Positions 17,543 through 26,200 of a stretch of DNA of 64,000 bases are shown piece by piece. Position 1 is the stretch's first letter. Each line of letters begins with the position of its first letter. The notes beneath the pieces are model-generated. The model did not search any database, was not told where the DNA came from, and was given only the letters and a program-made list of their open reading frames with translations. The translations under genes were made by a program, and so were the position numbers. This stretch comes from Candidatus Poribacteria bacterium (GTDB lineage: Bacteria; Poribacteria; WGA-4E; WGA-3G): NCBI GenBank assembly GCA_003635315.1, contig PYJD01000008.1:146781-210780 (forward strand), in the 5' to 3' direction.

Positions 17543-18367
17543 CTATTGGGAACTGGTTTTATTCCAAAAAGAAATTAGACGGGTTAATTGTGAACGTCCT
17601 ATCTTTAATTTTCTTTTAACATCATTTGCTAATGTAGTAAGTAGGTCAGTTCCGCTTTTTTCTGCAGTTTCAACTTCCTTTTTCAACTGATACGTCTTCC
17701 CAGCTTTAATGCGATTAATCTCAGATTTCAGTTCACTGGTAACACTGTTAAGGTTACGGATTTCACTATGTAATTTTTTTCTTTTATCTGAAAGTGTCTG
17801 TTCAATTGATAAGTCAACTTCTGTATATCCTATACTCAATCGTTCAAGAGTTAGTAAATCCTGTTCTTGATATGCCCGGTTAATTAGTGGCATAATCTGC
17901 TCAGTGATATTTTCCTGTTCTGGTTTTTCTACTTTGTCAGGATGAAATCTTTTTGCAAGTTTCCTATATAGTGTTTGCAGCCTCTTTGCATCTTGATTGG
18001 GTAAATCGTCAAGTTTTGGATTTTCGTCACCATCTTTCTGTCTATCAATAGACTCTAATCGTATTCTATTCTCATTGAAACATGCTGCAACGCGTTTCTC
18101 AATTTCCTCTTCACTTATATCTTCTCTTCGCAATTTTAATCTTAGTCGATATTCTTGTGTTTCAAGTTCAATCTTATCAAGTTCAAGATAAAAGTTCCCG
18201 ACCTGTGTATTATATCGGTGTTGAAATAGATCAACTTCTTCTTTCATTTGTTCCATAGTAATAGTAAGTTGTTCTATATTAGCTTGTTTTTCTTTGATAG
18301 ATTGAAGTAGGCGTAGTATCTCCTTATCATCTTGATCCGTAATATTAACTAAGGTAGTAGGTGTCAT
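17543..18367 (-). CDS. J-domain-containing coiled-coil protein
   Basis: This 274-residue protein has long coiled coils flanking a J-domain. Residues 20-75 and about 185-250 are rich in heptad-like E/K/L patterns; between them '[22 protein letters not shown]' holds the HPD motif (142-144) that stimulates Hsp70 (DnaK) ATPase. It lacks the Gly/Phe and zinc-finger regions of DnaJ, so it is a specialised co-chaperone-like protein. Its start codon overlaps the stop of the upstream IF-1 gene by 4 bases (18364-18367), so the two are translationally coupled. Client and location are unknown; no signal peptide or membrane segment is visible. Confidence 0.7.
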   Translation of the reverse strand: MTPTTLVNITDQDDKEILRLLQSIKEKQANIEQLTITMEQMKEEVDLFQHRYNTQVGNFYLELDKIELETQEYRLRLKLRREDISEEEIEKRVAACFNENRIRLESIDRQKDGDENPKLDDLPNQDAKRLQTLYRKLAKRFHPDKVEKPEQENITEQIMPLINRAYQEQDLLTLERLSIGYTEVDLSIEQTLSDKRKKLHSEIRNLNSVTSELKSEINRIKAGKTYQLKKEVETAEKSGTDLLTTLANDVKRKLKIGRSQLTRLISFWNKTSSQ

Positions 18368-18744
18368 GGCTTACGATATGTAATACGTCCACGTGATAGG
18401 TCATAAGGAGATAGTTCAACAGTAACCTTATCACCGGGTTCAATTTTGATAAAATGTTTACGCATTCTACCTGAGATATGTGCAAGGATCTGGTGCTTAT
18501 TTTCTAATTCAACCTTGAACATTGCATTTGGTAGCGGTTCAACAACAACACCTTCAACTTCGATTTTATCATTCTTAGATTGTGAAGGTTCAGGTGTTTC
18601 TTCTACATTCTCAGTAACCTCTGGTTCTTCAACCAGCTGTTTCTTTTGTTGTTTACGATTCGGTCTTTTCCTTGCAGGTGGACGACTAAATTTCCTTTTT
18701 CTATTCCCAGAAGGTTTGCGGTTCAAAATATGAAATCCTCTCAT
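18364..18744 (-). CDS. infA: Translation initiation factor IF-1 with basic N-terminal extension
   Basis: Residues 59-126 match IF-1 along their length: '[20 protein letters not shown]', '[16 protein letters not shown]', '[20 protein letters not shown]'. IF-1 binds the 30S A site during initiation and has an S1-like OB fold. Normal IF-1 is about 72 residues; here a 58-residue extension precedes it, basic first ([16 protein letters not shown]) then acidic. No internal ATG or GTG codon exists between the first ATG and the OB domain, so the extension looks translated. It is followed by a J-domain gene with a 4-base overlap. It might be the only IF-1 or a specialised paralogue; the rest of the genome would decide. 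Confidence 0.85.
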   Translation of the reverse strand: MRGFHILNRKPSGNRKRKFSRPPARKRPNRKQQKKQLVEEPEVTENVEETPEPSQSKNDKIEVEGVVVEPLPNAMFKVELENKHQILAHISGRMRKHFIKIEPGDKVTVELSPYDLSRGRITYRKP

Positions 18745-18798
18745 TTAAATAGATTAATTAAGTTAGAATATGACGCAATTACTGTAATTTAACAGATA

Positions 18799-19587
18799 TT
18801 ATTCATCATAACTAAAAGATTTACCAGCTTCAAGAACAAGTTCACGAAAGAAGTCTATTGAAGATTTTAGTTGTTCTTCAGTTTCTTGGCTTTCTGAACT
18901 TGTTGAAACAAAGTCGATAGGCATAGAATTCCCTTCAGTGTTTCGAAGAGATACATATGCCTTTAGGTATACATCAGGATAGCGTTCCATTACTTTTTGC
19001 ATTAGAGGTGAAACTTCAGCCTCAAACATACTTACATATACGCGTGCAGTACTAATTTCATCACGGTATCGATCTATAATTAAAGGTTGAATGTATGCAT
19101 CAAATATAGCCTTCATTTCCCGTGGTGGACCTGGCATCATCATAATTGTGGACATTTTATACTCAACACTAATACATGGCGCCCATCCAGCAGGATTTTG
19201 ATATACTTGAGCAGTTTCAGGAATTGTTGCCATTTTGGTAAGAGCCTCATTAAGAATGTCGTCCTCAGGCATCTCACGTCGTTTTTTGTACTCAGCCACT
19301 GTTTCATTACTTACAATTGGTTTTGTTCCAATGAGAGATGCAATGACGGCAACAGTCATATCATCAGGAGTTGGACCAAGTCCCCCAGTAGTTAGAATAA
19401 GTGCCGTTTCCCGTTGAATTGCTGAACTTATGGCTTCAGTCATCTCATCAAAATCATCCCGTAGCATTGTTACCCGTCGTAACTCACCACCATTTTGAAG
19501 GATTTGCTGAGCAATCCAATGTGCATTTGTATCCTGAATTTGTCCTAATACTAATTCAGTACCCACAGAGAATAATTCAATAGCCAC
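18799..19587 (-). CDS. CinA-like molybdopterin-binding-domain protein
   Basis: This is the N-terminal (COG1058, MoaB/Mog fold) half of the CinA family: 'ELFSVGTELVLGQIQDTNAHW', 'LILTTGGLGPTPDDMT' and 'MMMPGPPREMKAIF' are its standard motifs. At 262 residues it lacks the C-terminal nicotinamide-nucleotide amidase domain found in full CinA. Stand-alone versions have been linked to ADP-ribose pyrophosphatase-type activity in NAD repair, but the exact activity is not shown by the sequence. The esterase gene upstream is 13 nt away on the same strand, so these are probably co-transcribed. Confidence 0.8.
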   Translation of the reverse strand: MAIELFSVGTELVLGQIQDTNAHWIAQQILQNGGELRRVTMLRDDFDEMTEAISSAIQRETALILTTGGLGPTPDDMTVAVIASLIGTKPIVSNETVAEYKKRREMPEDDILNEALTKMATIPETAQVYQNPAGWAPCISVEYKMSTIMMMPGPPREMKAIFDAYIQPLIIDRYRDEISTARVYVSMFEAEVSPLMQKVMERYPDVYLKAYVSLRNTEGNSMPIDFVSTSSESQETEEQLKSSIDFFRELVLEAGKSFSYDE

Positions 19588-19600
19588 TAATATCTCCTAC

Positions 19601-20638
19601 TTACAAGATCTGATTGAGAAATTGAAAAGCTTTTACACCATAGAAACTATGTCCTGCCTCAAAGACTTCTATATCCAATTTGTCCTCTGCATTGAAAATT
19701 TTGAAGATTTCTTTTGCGCGTATATATGAGGAACGTGTAGCATCTATTGGGAAGATCGTGTCTTCAGTACCAGATTCAACAAACAGAGCTCTTGGTGCGA
19801 TTAATCCTGCAATATCGTACATCTCGGCATATTTTAGCACATTTGGAATATAATTGTCTATACAATGGCTAATGCTAAGTATACTATCCTTGAAAGTATT
19901 AAAATAGCCACTAACTACAGCAACCTTAACCCTTTGGTCAATTGCTGCGGTGTAGAATGATGTAGTACCCCCACCGGATATACCCATTATACCTAATCGG
20001 TCCATATCTACATCAGGTCGAGTTGATAAATAATCATAAGACCGAATTGCATCGTATACACGCCAACCCACCATAGTCTGTCCCAGTAAAAATGCTGCCC
20101 CAGAGCTTGGTTGACAGGACGAACTCCCACCACCCCTTTCACGTGCTACAGAATCTCTTCTATGTCCAAAACCAAATTGCTCAATAGCCAATACAGAATA
20201 TCCATTTGCAACACACTGAAGGGCGAAGTCGTTTTGGTAACCTCCATATTCATCCCGCATCGTTCCATCTTCATCAATTCCAACGATATCGTCCACACCA
20301 CGACCATGACCTGCTAAACATAAAATTGTTGGATTTTGCGTGTCAATTTTGTCTTTTGGTGCTAAAAAATAACCAAAAACCTTCATATTAGATCTACTAA
20401 AAAATATGACAGTCTCGCGAGTGTATTCTTGGAACTCATTGAATTCTATTATTTCTGATTGTAAGTCACACACAGAAGATCGGAACCCACCAATCAATTC
20501 AATAAGTTTTACCCGTAATTTGGCTTGCCATAATTCGGCTTCATATAAATTCGTAGAAGTGAATTCGAATTGTTGCGGCGTTTCATCATATAACTGATGT
20601 GAGAATTCAAGTGTATCAAGGAATTTATCAGTATTCAT
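19601..20638 (-). CDS. Alpha/beta hydrolase (acetyl-xylan-esterase/dienelactone-hydrolase-like)
   Basis: A 345-residue serine hydrolase. The oxyanion region is 'LAGHGRGVDDIVGID', the nucleophile elbow GISGGG follows 'VDMDRLGIMG', the acid is in 'SGTEDTIFPIDA' and the histidine in 'FEAGHSFYG', giving a complete Ser-Asp-His triad. A 'FGFGHRRDS' segment is typical of large bacterial esterases that act on sugar or other carboxylic esters. No signal peptide is visible, so it is probably cytoplasmic. It lies between the CinA-like gene (13 nt) and the DUF1015 gene (24 nt), forming a tight minus-strand unit. The substrate is not predictable. Confidence 0.75.
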   Translation of the reverse strand: MNTDKFLDTLEFSHQLYDETPQQFEFTSTNLYEAELWQAKLRVKLIELIGGFRSSVCDLQSEIIEFNEFQEYTRETVIFFSRSNMKVFGYFLAPKDKIDTQNPTILCLAGHGRGVDDIVGIDEDGTMRDEYGGYQNDFALQCVANGYSVLAIEQFGFGHRRDSVARERGGGSSSCQPSSGAAFLLGQTMVGWRVYDAIRSYDYLSTRPDVDMDRLGIMGISGGGTTSFYTAAIDQRVKVAVVSGYFNTFKDSILSISHCIDNYIPNVLKYAEMYDIAGLIAPRALFVESGTEDTIFPIDATRSSYIRAKEIFKIFNAEDKLDIEVFEAGHSFYGVKAFQFLNQIL

Positions 20639-20662
20639 GTGTTCATGTAAGTATTCTTTTTG

Positions 20663-21922
20663 TTACTGATTCAATAAATTCAGAATCAAACCAGTAGCCA
20701 TTTTTGGATAAAAATATGTAGATTTCTGCGGCATAATTGATCCTGCCATAGCTACATCTAAAACTTGTTCAACTGGTGTAGGATTCATTAATATCGCCAC
20801 GCGTCCTGAGCTTTCATTGACATGGTTAATTGCATCTTCAGTATATGCAGTATAACTAATGTGTTCAGCGAGATTCTCGATTTTAAAAAGTCCATTAATA
20901 ATAGTATCCTGAACGATGGATACATCTAATCTCTCAGTATTGTCAGTTGGTATCAATAATTTATATTTCTTATCAGATGTATATAATCCAAAAACAGAAG
21001 ATTTACCTTTTAATTCCTCTAATTTCACCATTAGAGAAGATAAATTATCCATCTGATGAACATCGAAATCTTCATATATATATTTCATAGCATTCTCAAT
21101 CTGTACAGCACTAAGATTAGATAGTAATCGGTGAATTGCTAAGACTGCTAAACCAGATGATTCCATACGAACCAAATTCATCATCATGTAATCGTATCCA
21201 TTAAAATCTGTTCCCAATCCTTTCTGTTCCATCTCTTGCCGGAAGGTAAGGGCAGTTTCATAACGATGATGTCCATCAGCAATCAATAAAGGTTTTGTCT
21301 TAAACAAAGATTTTATTTTTTCATTGGATTGTAAATGTTTTAACGTCCATATTCTATGTGTACTCCCAAATACTTCAGGACAATCGACATCAGGCATATT
21401 CTCTTGTGTAAACAGATGCATAATTTCTTCAATCTCACCATCTGAATCTTGGTATAAAAGAAATATTGGACTTAGATTGGCATGACATGTCCGCATTAGA
21501 TTGAGTCTATCAATTTTTGGACCTGCATGTGTTTTTTCATGAGGAAAAATGACTCTATTTTCAAATGGTTCAAGTTTTACATTAGCAATTAATGCGCGTC
21601 GAGAGTAATCTCTTCCATCTGGAGCATGAAACGATTGATCATAGATGTAATATGTTGGTTCACTATCACGAACGAGGATACTGTCATCAATCCATTGATT
21701 CAATAATTGGGCTGCCCGGGTATATTGATTGTCCTTGTCGTTATCATTTTTATTGGGTTGGCTAAGTATTAGACGGATAATATTGGCGGGGTGTCGTTGT
21801 TCTAATTCTCTTTGTTCATCTGGTTTGATGACATCATAAGGTGGGGCGATAACATCTACTATATTTCCAACTTTCTTAGGATTATATCGTAGACCACGAA
21901 AGGGTATAACTGTCGTATCCAT
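20663..21922 (-). CDS. DUF1015-family protein, possible free serine kinase
   Basis: The 419-residue product begins 'IPFRGLRYNPKKVGNIVDVIAPPYDV' and contains 'LLIADGHHRYETALTFR', the two signature blocks of DUF1015. In many bacteria DUF1015 genes sit with serine-biosynthesis genes, and the family is related to ParB-like serine kinases (SerK type) that make O-phosphoserine from serine; that link is recalled knowledge, not shown here. A cysteine-synthase gene lies 67 bp upstream on the same strand, which fits an O-phosphoserine-to-cysteine route. The GHHRYE motif supplies candidate catalytic histidines. Kinase function stays a hypothesis. Confidence 0.8.
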   Translation of the reverse strand: MDTTVIPFRGLRYNPKKVGNIVDVIAPPYDVIKPDEQRELEQRHPANIIRLILSQPNKNDNDKDNQYTRAAQLLNQWIDDSILVRDSEPTYYIYDQSFHAPDGRDYSRRALIANVKLEPFENRVIFPHEKTHAGPKIDRLNLMRTCHANLSPIFLLYQDSDGEIEEIMHLFTQENMPDVDCPEVFGSTHRIWTLKHLQSNEKIKSLFKTKPLLIADGHHRYETALTFRQEMEQKGLGTDFNGYDYMMMNLVRMESSGLAVLAIHRLLSNLSAVQIENAMKYIYEDFDVHQMDNLSSLMVKLEELKGKSSVFGLYTSDKKYKLLIPTDNTERLDVSIVQDTIINGLFKIENLAEHISYTAYTEDAINHVNESSGRVAILMNPTPVEQVLDVAMAGSIMPQKSTYFYPKMATGLILNLLNQ

Positions 21923-21989
21923 ATAACTCCTGGTTTTTATAATCCAATGATTAAAATCAATATTTTCTCAATTGAATGGGTAGATGCTA

Positions 21990-22919
21990 TTAATCCCATA
22001 AACTTGTACTAAAGTATCGTTCACCGAGATCATTAAAAACTGTTACTATTGTACCATTTTGTATATCTTTTGCTACTTGATATACACCGTATAGGTATCC
22101 ACCGGATGATTGTCCTACGAACCATCCTTGTTGTGCGAGTTTTAGACACATATCAAGAGCATTTTCAATTTTTGTAGGAATCTTGATGTCAATTACAGAT
22201 TGGTCAAGTATTTCAGGAACAATATCATCAGGATGGTCAAGTGATTTTAAGCCCTCTATACCTGGAAAGAGTTCTGTTGCTATAGAAACCACTTGAATAT
22301 TAGAATTATATTCCTTAAGTCTTCGTCCGATACCAGTAATTGTACCACCTGTTCCAACACCTGCGACAAAGTGAGTAAGTTTTCCGTCAGTTTGTTCTAA
22401 GATTTCAACACCTGTCGTTTCATAATGAGCTAACCAGTTATTCTCATTCTCATATTGTGATTTAAAGAAGTATTTTTCAGGATTTTTTTCGTATCTACGA
22501 TCAACCTCACGTAATGCTTCATCATACCCAAGAATTGCATCAGTGTATACAATTTTTGCGCCGTGTGAGTGTATCCGTTTTTTTCTTTCTTCACTTGCAT
22601 TATCTGGAATTACCAGCTCAACTTGATAACCCAATGATGCCCCAATCATAGCATAAGCAATACCAGCATTGCCAGAACTGGAATCCAGTATAATTTTTTC
22701 TTTAGTTAGTTCCCCTGATGCGATTGCTTCAGTTAACATTCGTAAAACAGGTCTGTCTTTAATTGAACCTCCAGGATTATAGGTTTCAACTTTAGCGTAT
22801 ATATCAACATTTGGGAATTCGTTTTTGAATAGGTTAATTTTAACGAGGGGGGTTTTTCCGATTAATTGTAGTAATGGATAATCTGCAAGATTAACTGTTG
22901 AAACAGTTTGTTTGCTCAT
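21990..22919 (-). CDS. Cysteine synthase / cystathionine beta-synthase family PLP enzyme
   Basis: A 309-residue fold-type II PLP enzyme. Lys54 in 'NPGGSIKDRP' binds PLP; 'SSSGNAGIAYAMIG' holds the substrate carboxylate, 'GVGTGGTITGIGRRL' the phosphate, and the C-terminal 'GQSSGGYLYG' the pyridine ring. The family adds sulfide (or another nucleophile) to O-acetylserine, O-phosphoserine or serine to form cysteine. The usual CysK C-terminus is shorter here (LGERYFSTSLWD at the end), and no CBS domain is fused. The DUF1015 neighbour suggests O-phosphoserine as an acceptor substrate, an inference only. It starts with a clear ATG; no operator was recognised upstream. Confidence 0.88.
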   Translation of the reverse strand: MSKQTVSTVNLADYPLLQLIGKTPLVKINLFKNEFPNVDIYAKVETYNPGGSIKDRPVLRMLTEAIASGELTKEKIILDSSSGNAGIAYAMIGASLGYQVELVIPDNASEERKKRIHSHGAKIVYTDAILGYDEALREVDRRYEKNPEKYFFKSQYENENNWLAHYETTGVEILEQTDGKLTHFVAGVGTGGTITGIGRRLKEYNSNIQVVSIATELFPGIEGLKSLDHPDDIVPEILDQSVIDIKIPTKIENALDMCLKLAQQGWFVGQSSGGYLYGVYQVAKDIQNGTIVTVFNDLGERYFSTSLWD

Positions 22920-22962
22920 GAAGTGATAAATACCCTACCTTTTCTGAAAACGAATTGGGGTT

Positions 22963-23571
22963 TTAATTGTCCATTCGTTCAAATAATATTCTTTTCAAAT
23001 AGTCTATTGCTGCTTGTCCTGTTAATTCTTCATTGAGTATTGGGTAAACTTCAAATTCTGCTATTCTAATCGTGGGTTTTAGTCCATGTAGAGTTGGCAA
23101 CCAATCCCTAAATGTATCAAAAAAGGCTCTTTGTGCAGCTCTTCCATTTACATACTGAAAATCAGTGGTTGTTCGTCGAAATCTTTCCGGTCCTTTTGCG
23201 AGTGCTTCAGAATAAAATTTCTGACAATACTCTATATATTTGTTGGTATTATATCCAACACTTATGTCTTGAGGATAATAATTGAATGACTCTTCTCTAT
23301 ATTTAGTAAAGTGTTGTAATTCGTCGAATTCAACAATGAACTTGTAGGGATCGGGGAAATATGCATCTGGTGTCAGTAGACCGTCTGCCTTTGCAGTAGT
23401 TCCTTCCCAGTTTCCATTAAAATGGTTATACAAATTGATTATTTTATCGTAGTGTTCTCCAAAATGTTCTTTTTTTGGTTTATTACATAACCAATTAAAC
23501 TGTGCTCTTTTTTCTGCTTTTGTTTCTAACGCCTGTTCAAGAAGAGCGATGATTCCAATTTCTAACCGCAT
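22963..23571 (-). CDS. Uncharacterised protein with a DUF559-like endonuclease-type motif
   Basis: The family is not recognised. Of its 202 residues, the central part reads 'PDAYFPDPYKFIVEFDELQH', which resembles the D...ExD...QH arrangement of small PD-(D/E)xK-type nucleases of the DUF559/Vsr group. The N-terminus is lysine-rich ('ETKAEKRAQFNWLCNKPKKEH') and the C-terminus has 'FERMDN'. No membrane segment or signal is seen. It sits between the cysteine synthase and a TIM-barrel isomerase gene, 20-45 nt from each, in the same direction, but shares no obvious job with them. The nuclease idea is weak pattern matching. Confidence 0.5.
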   Translation of the reverse strand: MRLEIGIIALLEQALETKAEKRAQFNWLCNKPKKEHFGEHYDKIINLYNHFNGNWEGTTAKADGLLTPDAYFPDPYKFIVEFDELQHFTKYREESFNYYPQDISVGYNTNKYIEYCQKFYSEALAKGPERFRRTTTDFQYVNGRAAQRAFFDTFRDWLPTLHGLKPTIRIAEFEVYPILNEELTGQAAIDYLKRILFERMDN

Positions 23572-23591
23572 ATATGAAAGATAGAACTAAA

Positions 23592-24398
23592 TTACACAGG
23601 ATCTGATTCAATATCCTTCAATGAATTTTCTGGTAAAGGTTCAATCAAACTTGCTAAGTAATCTCTGTCCCGTTGCAGATCTTCCATTTTGTTATCGCCG
23701 GGAATGAATTCAACGTGTATAAATCCATCGTATCCTGCCGAATTGAGCGTTTCGATAATCCTGCTGTAATCTACGACACCTTCAGCGATTCTACACGGTT
23801 TTCCATTCTCATCGAAATTCTGTGCATGTATATTGACAACATGTTCAGCCAGTTTTTGAGCAGCATCGTGGGGTTCATCTGCATCAATGCGAGACAATGG
23901 TTGATAATAGGTCTTAAGAGCGGGATTGTTTGTTTTTTCAATTACATCTAATATACTCTCAACAGAATCAGTGAGATGGTTATTATGCATTTCTAACCCT
24001 AATTTAATCCCTCTAAAATCAGCCCATTGAGATAGACTGACTAAACGGAAGAGTATTAGCCGTTTATCAACGGGTGAGATAGATTTTGATGGACCACCAC
24101 CAGACCATATTCTTATCAGATCGGTTCCGAGATCTTGTGCTATAACAAATGCTTCTTCAAAATACTTTTGATGTAGGTCCATTAGGGGATCTACATAAGA
24201 ACCGTAAGCAGAAATTGTTATGCCTTTTTGTAGTGCTAAACTATGTATCTTTTTAACATAGGATTTTTCATATTCGACGGGTATATGGGGTGGTTTTCCC
24301 CATACCTCTAATCCATCGAAACCGTATTCGGCAGCAATATCAATTACTTCTTCCAAAGGCTTTTCTTGAAAGGCAATGGAGCATAGACCTAATTTCAT
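23592..24398 (-). CDS. Sugar phosphate isomerase/epimerase-like TIM-barrel protein
   Basis: From the ATG at 24398 (MKLGLCSIAFQEKP) the product is 268 residues and matches xylose-isomerase-like TIM barrels: 'GFDGLEVWGKPPH', 'IKLGLEMHNNHLTD', 'HVVNIHAQNF' and a terminal 'YDGFIHVEFIPGDN' supply the usual metal-binding Glu/His/Asp residues. The family isomerises or epimerises keto-sugars and related compounds. The track start (24521) adds 41 hydrophobic residues that no family member has, and a GGGGT tract 8-10 bases before the 24398 ATG could serve as ribosome site; the shorter form is preferred. Substrate unknown. Confidence 0.8.
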   Translation of the reverse strand: MKLGLCSIAFQEKPLEEVIDIAAEYGFDGLEVWGKPPHIPVEYEKSYVKKIHSLALQKGITISAYGSYVDPLMDLHQKYFEEAFVIAQDLGTDLIRIWSGGGPSKSISPVDKRLILFRLVSLSQWADFRGIKLGLEMHNNHLTDSVESILDVIEKTNNPALKTYYQPLSRIDADEPHDAAQKLAEHVVNIHAQNFDENGKPCRIAEGVVDYSRIIETLNSAGYDGFIHVEFIPGDNKMEDLQRDRDYLASLIEPLPENSLKDIESDPV

Positions 24399-24786
24399 AG
24401 CAGTTACCCCACATATATACTTCAATATTAGATAGGATACCACAATTATTAGCATATTGCAAACAAAGTTGGTGATGAAGATGGGTAATTTTTCTAATTT
24501 TGTACATTGATAATTTAACACTTGTTTTATTCAAACGTCTGATATTTGCGTAAAATCAATGGTCTGGATATCTCAGATTCATTTGTATATTGTTAATGTA
24601 TTATGTGAATTTGTGAAGATGCATAATAGGTTTATGTTGGTTCTCATCTTATACTGTTCGGGGTTAGTCTGAATTGCGGATTACACGGATTACGAGGATA
24701 AGAGGGGTTGGTGTTGGGTGAGTGGTTTGGAAAGTGATGGTTTCTTGGGTGTCTAAATGCGATTTTGCGATTTTCGGACAATTACA
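24399..24786. other. Intergenic region with a GATTACACGG-type short repeat
   Basis: No gene is supported here. Near 24668 'TCTGAATTGCGGATTACACGGATTACG' style sequence occurs; similar wording is at about 6008 (TCTGAATCACAGATATTATGG) and about 46988 (GGATTACATGGATTA). The stretch follows directly after the truncated hsdM fragment and may include the decayed rest of that gene. Confidence 0.35.
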
Positions 24787-25062
24787 CTAAGCAACCCCCT
24801 TCTCATTACTCAATTCTCTAAGGATTTTGACATATTGATTTTCTAAAGCAGCACCACTCTCTTTACGTAGACTCTCCCAATCCAAACCTGCAGGAATTTT
24901 AGATGATGTGTTTGTAGGTAGTTTTCCCTGTTCGTCCGCGAGTTTCAGAAAGAGCAGATACGTGAGTTGTTCCACGAAATCTCCGTAACTTACTCCATCA
25001 TCTCGAAGGGCATTACAGAAATTCCATAGTTTTTGAACAATTGTTGTGGAATCATTTGACAT
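24787..25062 (-). pseudogene. hsdM fragment (type I restriction-modification methylase, N-terminal part only)
   Basis: The 91 residues match the start of HsdM: 'IVQKLWNFCNALRDDGVSYGDFVEQLTYLLFLKLADEQ' is the conserved N-terminal helical (HsdM_N) segment. A complete methylase is about 500 residues and carries the NPPF methyltransferase motif, none of which follows. The frame stops at TAG (24787) shortly after 'LSNEKGVA'. It is therefore a remnant that cannot methylate DNA. The hsdR-like fragment 1.6 kb upstream on the same strand is probably from the same lost locus. Confidence 0.75.
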
Positions 25063-25083
25063 GACTATTTCTCAAACATGAAA

Positions 25084-25479
25084 TCAGGTGTTTTCTGGTA
25101 GAACAACTAATTTGCTGACACTGGCAAGTTTTCTGGCTATACTTTGCCGCGCCCTATTATCTGCAGGAAAGGGTGTAATATTGGCATGTCTGGGAGGTGG
25201 TTCGTCAAGAATGACCTTAAGGTTACAAGCAGTTACATCCCTCACAAATAGTTCGGCACGTGCCTTTATCGGTATTCCGCCTCGTTGGACATGATCAAAT
25301 CCAATCTTCCATACTTCGCTGTCTGAAAGTTCTGTCGGTAATGATATTTGGAACACAGACAGATTTTCACTATTTTTAGGTGGAATAATTGCTCTATATC
25401 TTACCTCCCCCTTGACCTGAGAAAACTGATTGCTAAAACGAATAAAACGGGTGAGTTTTTCACCCGATGAGATATTCAT
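25084..25479 (-). CDS. Uncharacterised 131-residue protein in restriction-modification debris
   Basis: The product is not recognised. It has no signal peptide or membrane helix, begins 'MNISSGEKLTRFIRFSNQFSQ' and is predicted to be beta-rich with a basic C-terminal third ('FPADNRARQSIARKLASV'). It lies between the hsdM fragment (21 nt) and unrelated genes, inside the eroded type I R-M region, so it might be a passenger or an accessory protein of that locus. The reading frame is intact and its base composition, somewhat richer in G and C than the flanks, supports it being real. Confidence 0.5.
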   Translation of the reverse strand: MNISSGEKLTRFIRFSNQFSQVKGEVRYRAIIPPKNSENLSVFQISLPTELSDSEVWKIGFDHVQRGGIPIKARAELFVRDVTACNLKVILDEPPPRHANITPFPADNRARQSIARKLASVSKLVVLPENT

Positions 25480-25751
25480 ATAAAATCCTTATTTAAACGA
25501 CTTGTGCCAGTAAACCAATTATTTTTAAAGTTATCACATATATTAGGTTTACCATAGAAACATATCGTCGTTACCAAATCAACACCAAATGCGAGTTTGG
25601 CATTTGTCGGGACTAAAGAGGGTGTTATAGACGTTTTTCTATAAACATATCGTCGCTACGGTACTGAAAAAAGTTTAAAACAAAAAAAGATATCCAATTC
25701 TACCTGCTAATGTGAATTATTATCTAACAATTAGTCATTTAGCATAACTCG
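25480..25751. repeat. Short direct repeats ATAnAAACATATCGTCGnTAC in a gene-free gap
   Basis: CATAGAAACATATCGTCGTTAC (around 25553) and CTATAAACATATCGTCGCTACG (around 25639) are two near-identical units about 85 bases apart; between them lies CAAATGCGAGTTTGGCATTTG, a small inverted repeat. No gene is supported. It is probably another dispersed repeat type. Confidence 0.45.
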
Positions 25752-26168
25752 TTATTTAAGGATGTTTAATAATGTCGTAAGAAAACTCGATAACATTGGC
25801 GTATCCGATAATTCACAAATTCCCTCAACTTGACGGTTTTCTTCAAAGAACGCTCCGAATATAACGAGATTATCTCCATATATTCCTATGGTTGCGATTC
25901 CTTTCTTCGGCCTCCATTCCAAGCCAAGACTCCCATCCTCTGTCCACCCGAAATCTGGCATAGGTACATTGTTATCAAAAAGTATATCTAATAAGTAATA
26001 AGTATCATCATAAGCAGAATCAGGGACAGGGTCAATTTCGTTATCCAAGGCATAAGCTTCCTCAGCTTCTTGTCGGATTTCGTCTAATTCGCTTTGCATC
26101 TGTTTACGAAACAGCACTTTATTTGTGGGGGGTAGAAGGATATCGTGTTCCTTTTGTCCAGTTTCCAT
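25752..26168 (-). CDS. Uncharacterised 138-residue acidic protein
   Basis: Not recognised as a named family. It is acidic, with a helical N-terminal half (QSELDEIRQEAEEAYAL) and a C-terminal beta-type half, 'PDFGWTEDGSLGLEWRPKKG', 'ATIGIYGDNLVIFGAFF'. Similar small proteins with a 'DGSxxLEW' strand are common in cyanobacteria and environmental bacteria near toxin-antitoxin genes, as recalled. An antitoxin-like pseudogene follows 33 bp away upstream, which fits such a setting. The frame is intact. Function cannot be stated. Confidence 0.5.
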   Translation of the reverse strand: METGQKEHDILLPPTNKVLFRKQMQSELDEIRQEAEEAYALDNEIDPVPDSAYDDTYYLLDILFDNNVPMPDFGWTEDGSLGLEWRPKKGIATIGIYGDNLVIFGAFFEENRQVEGICELSDTPMLSSFLTTLLNILK

Positions 26169-26200
26169 ATTATGTCACCTACAAGTGTGCTTTAAGTTTG

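Noticed and set aside
24399-24521. 41-residue hydrophobic N-terminal extension of the isomerase gene
   Set aside because: Isomerases of this family start at MKLGLCS; the extension is unlike them, and a better-placed ribosome site precedes 24398.
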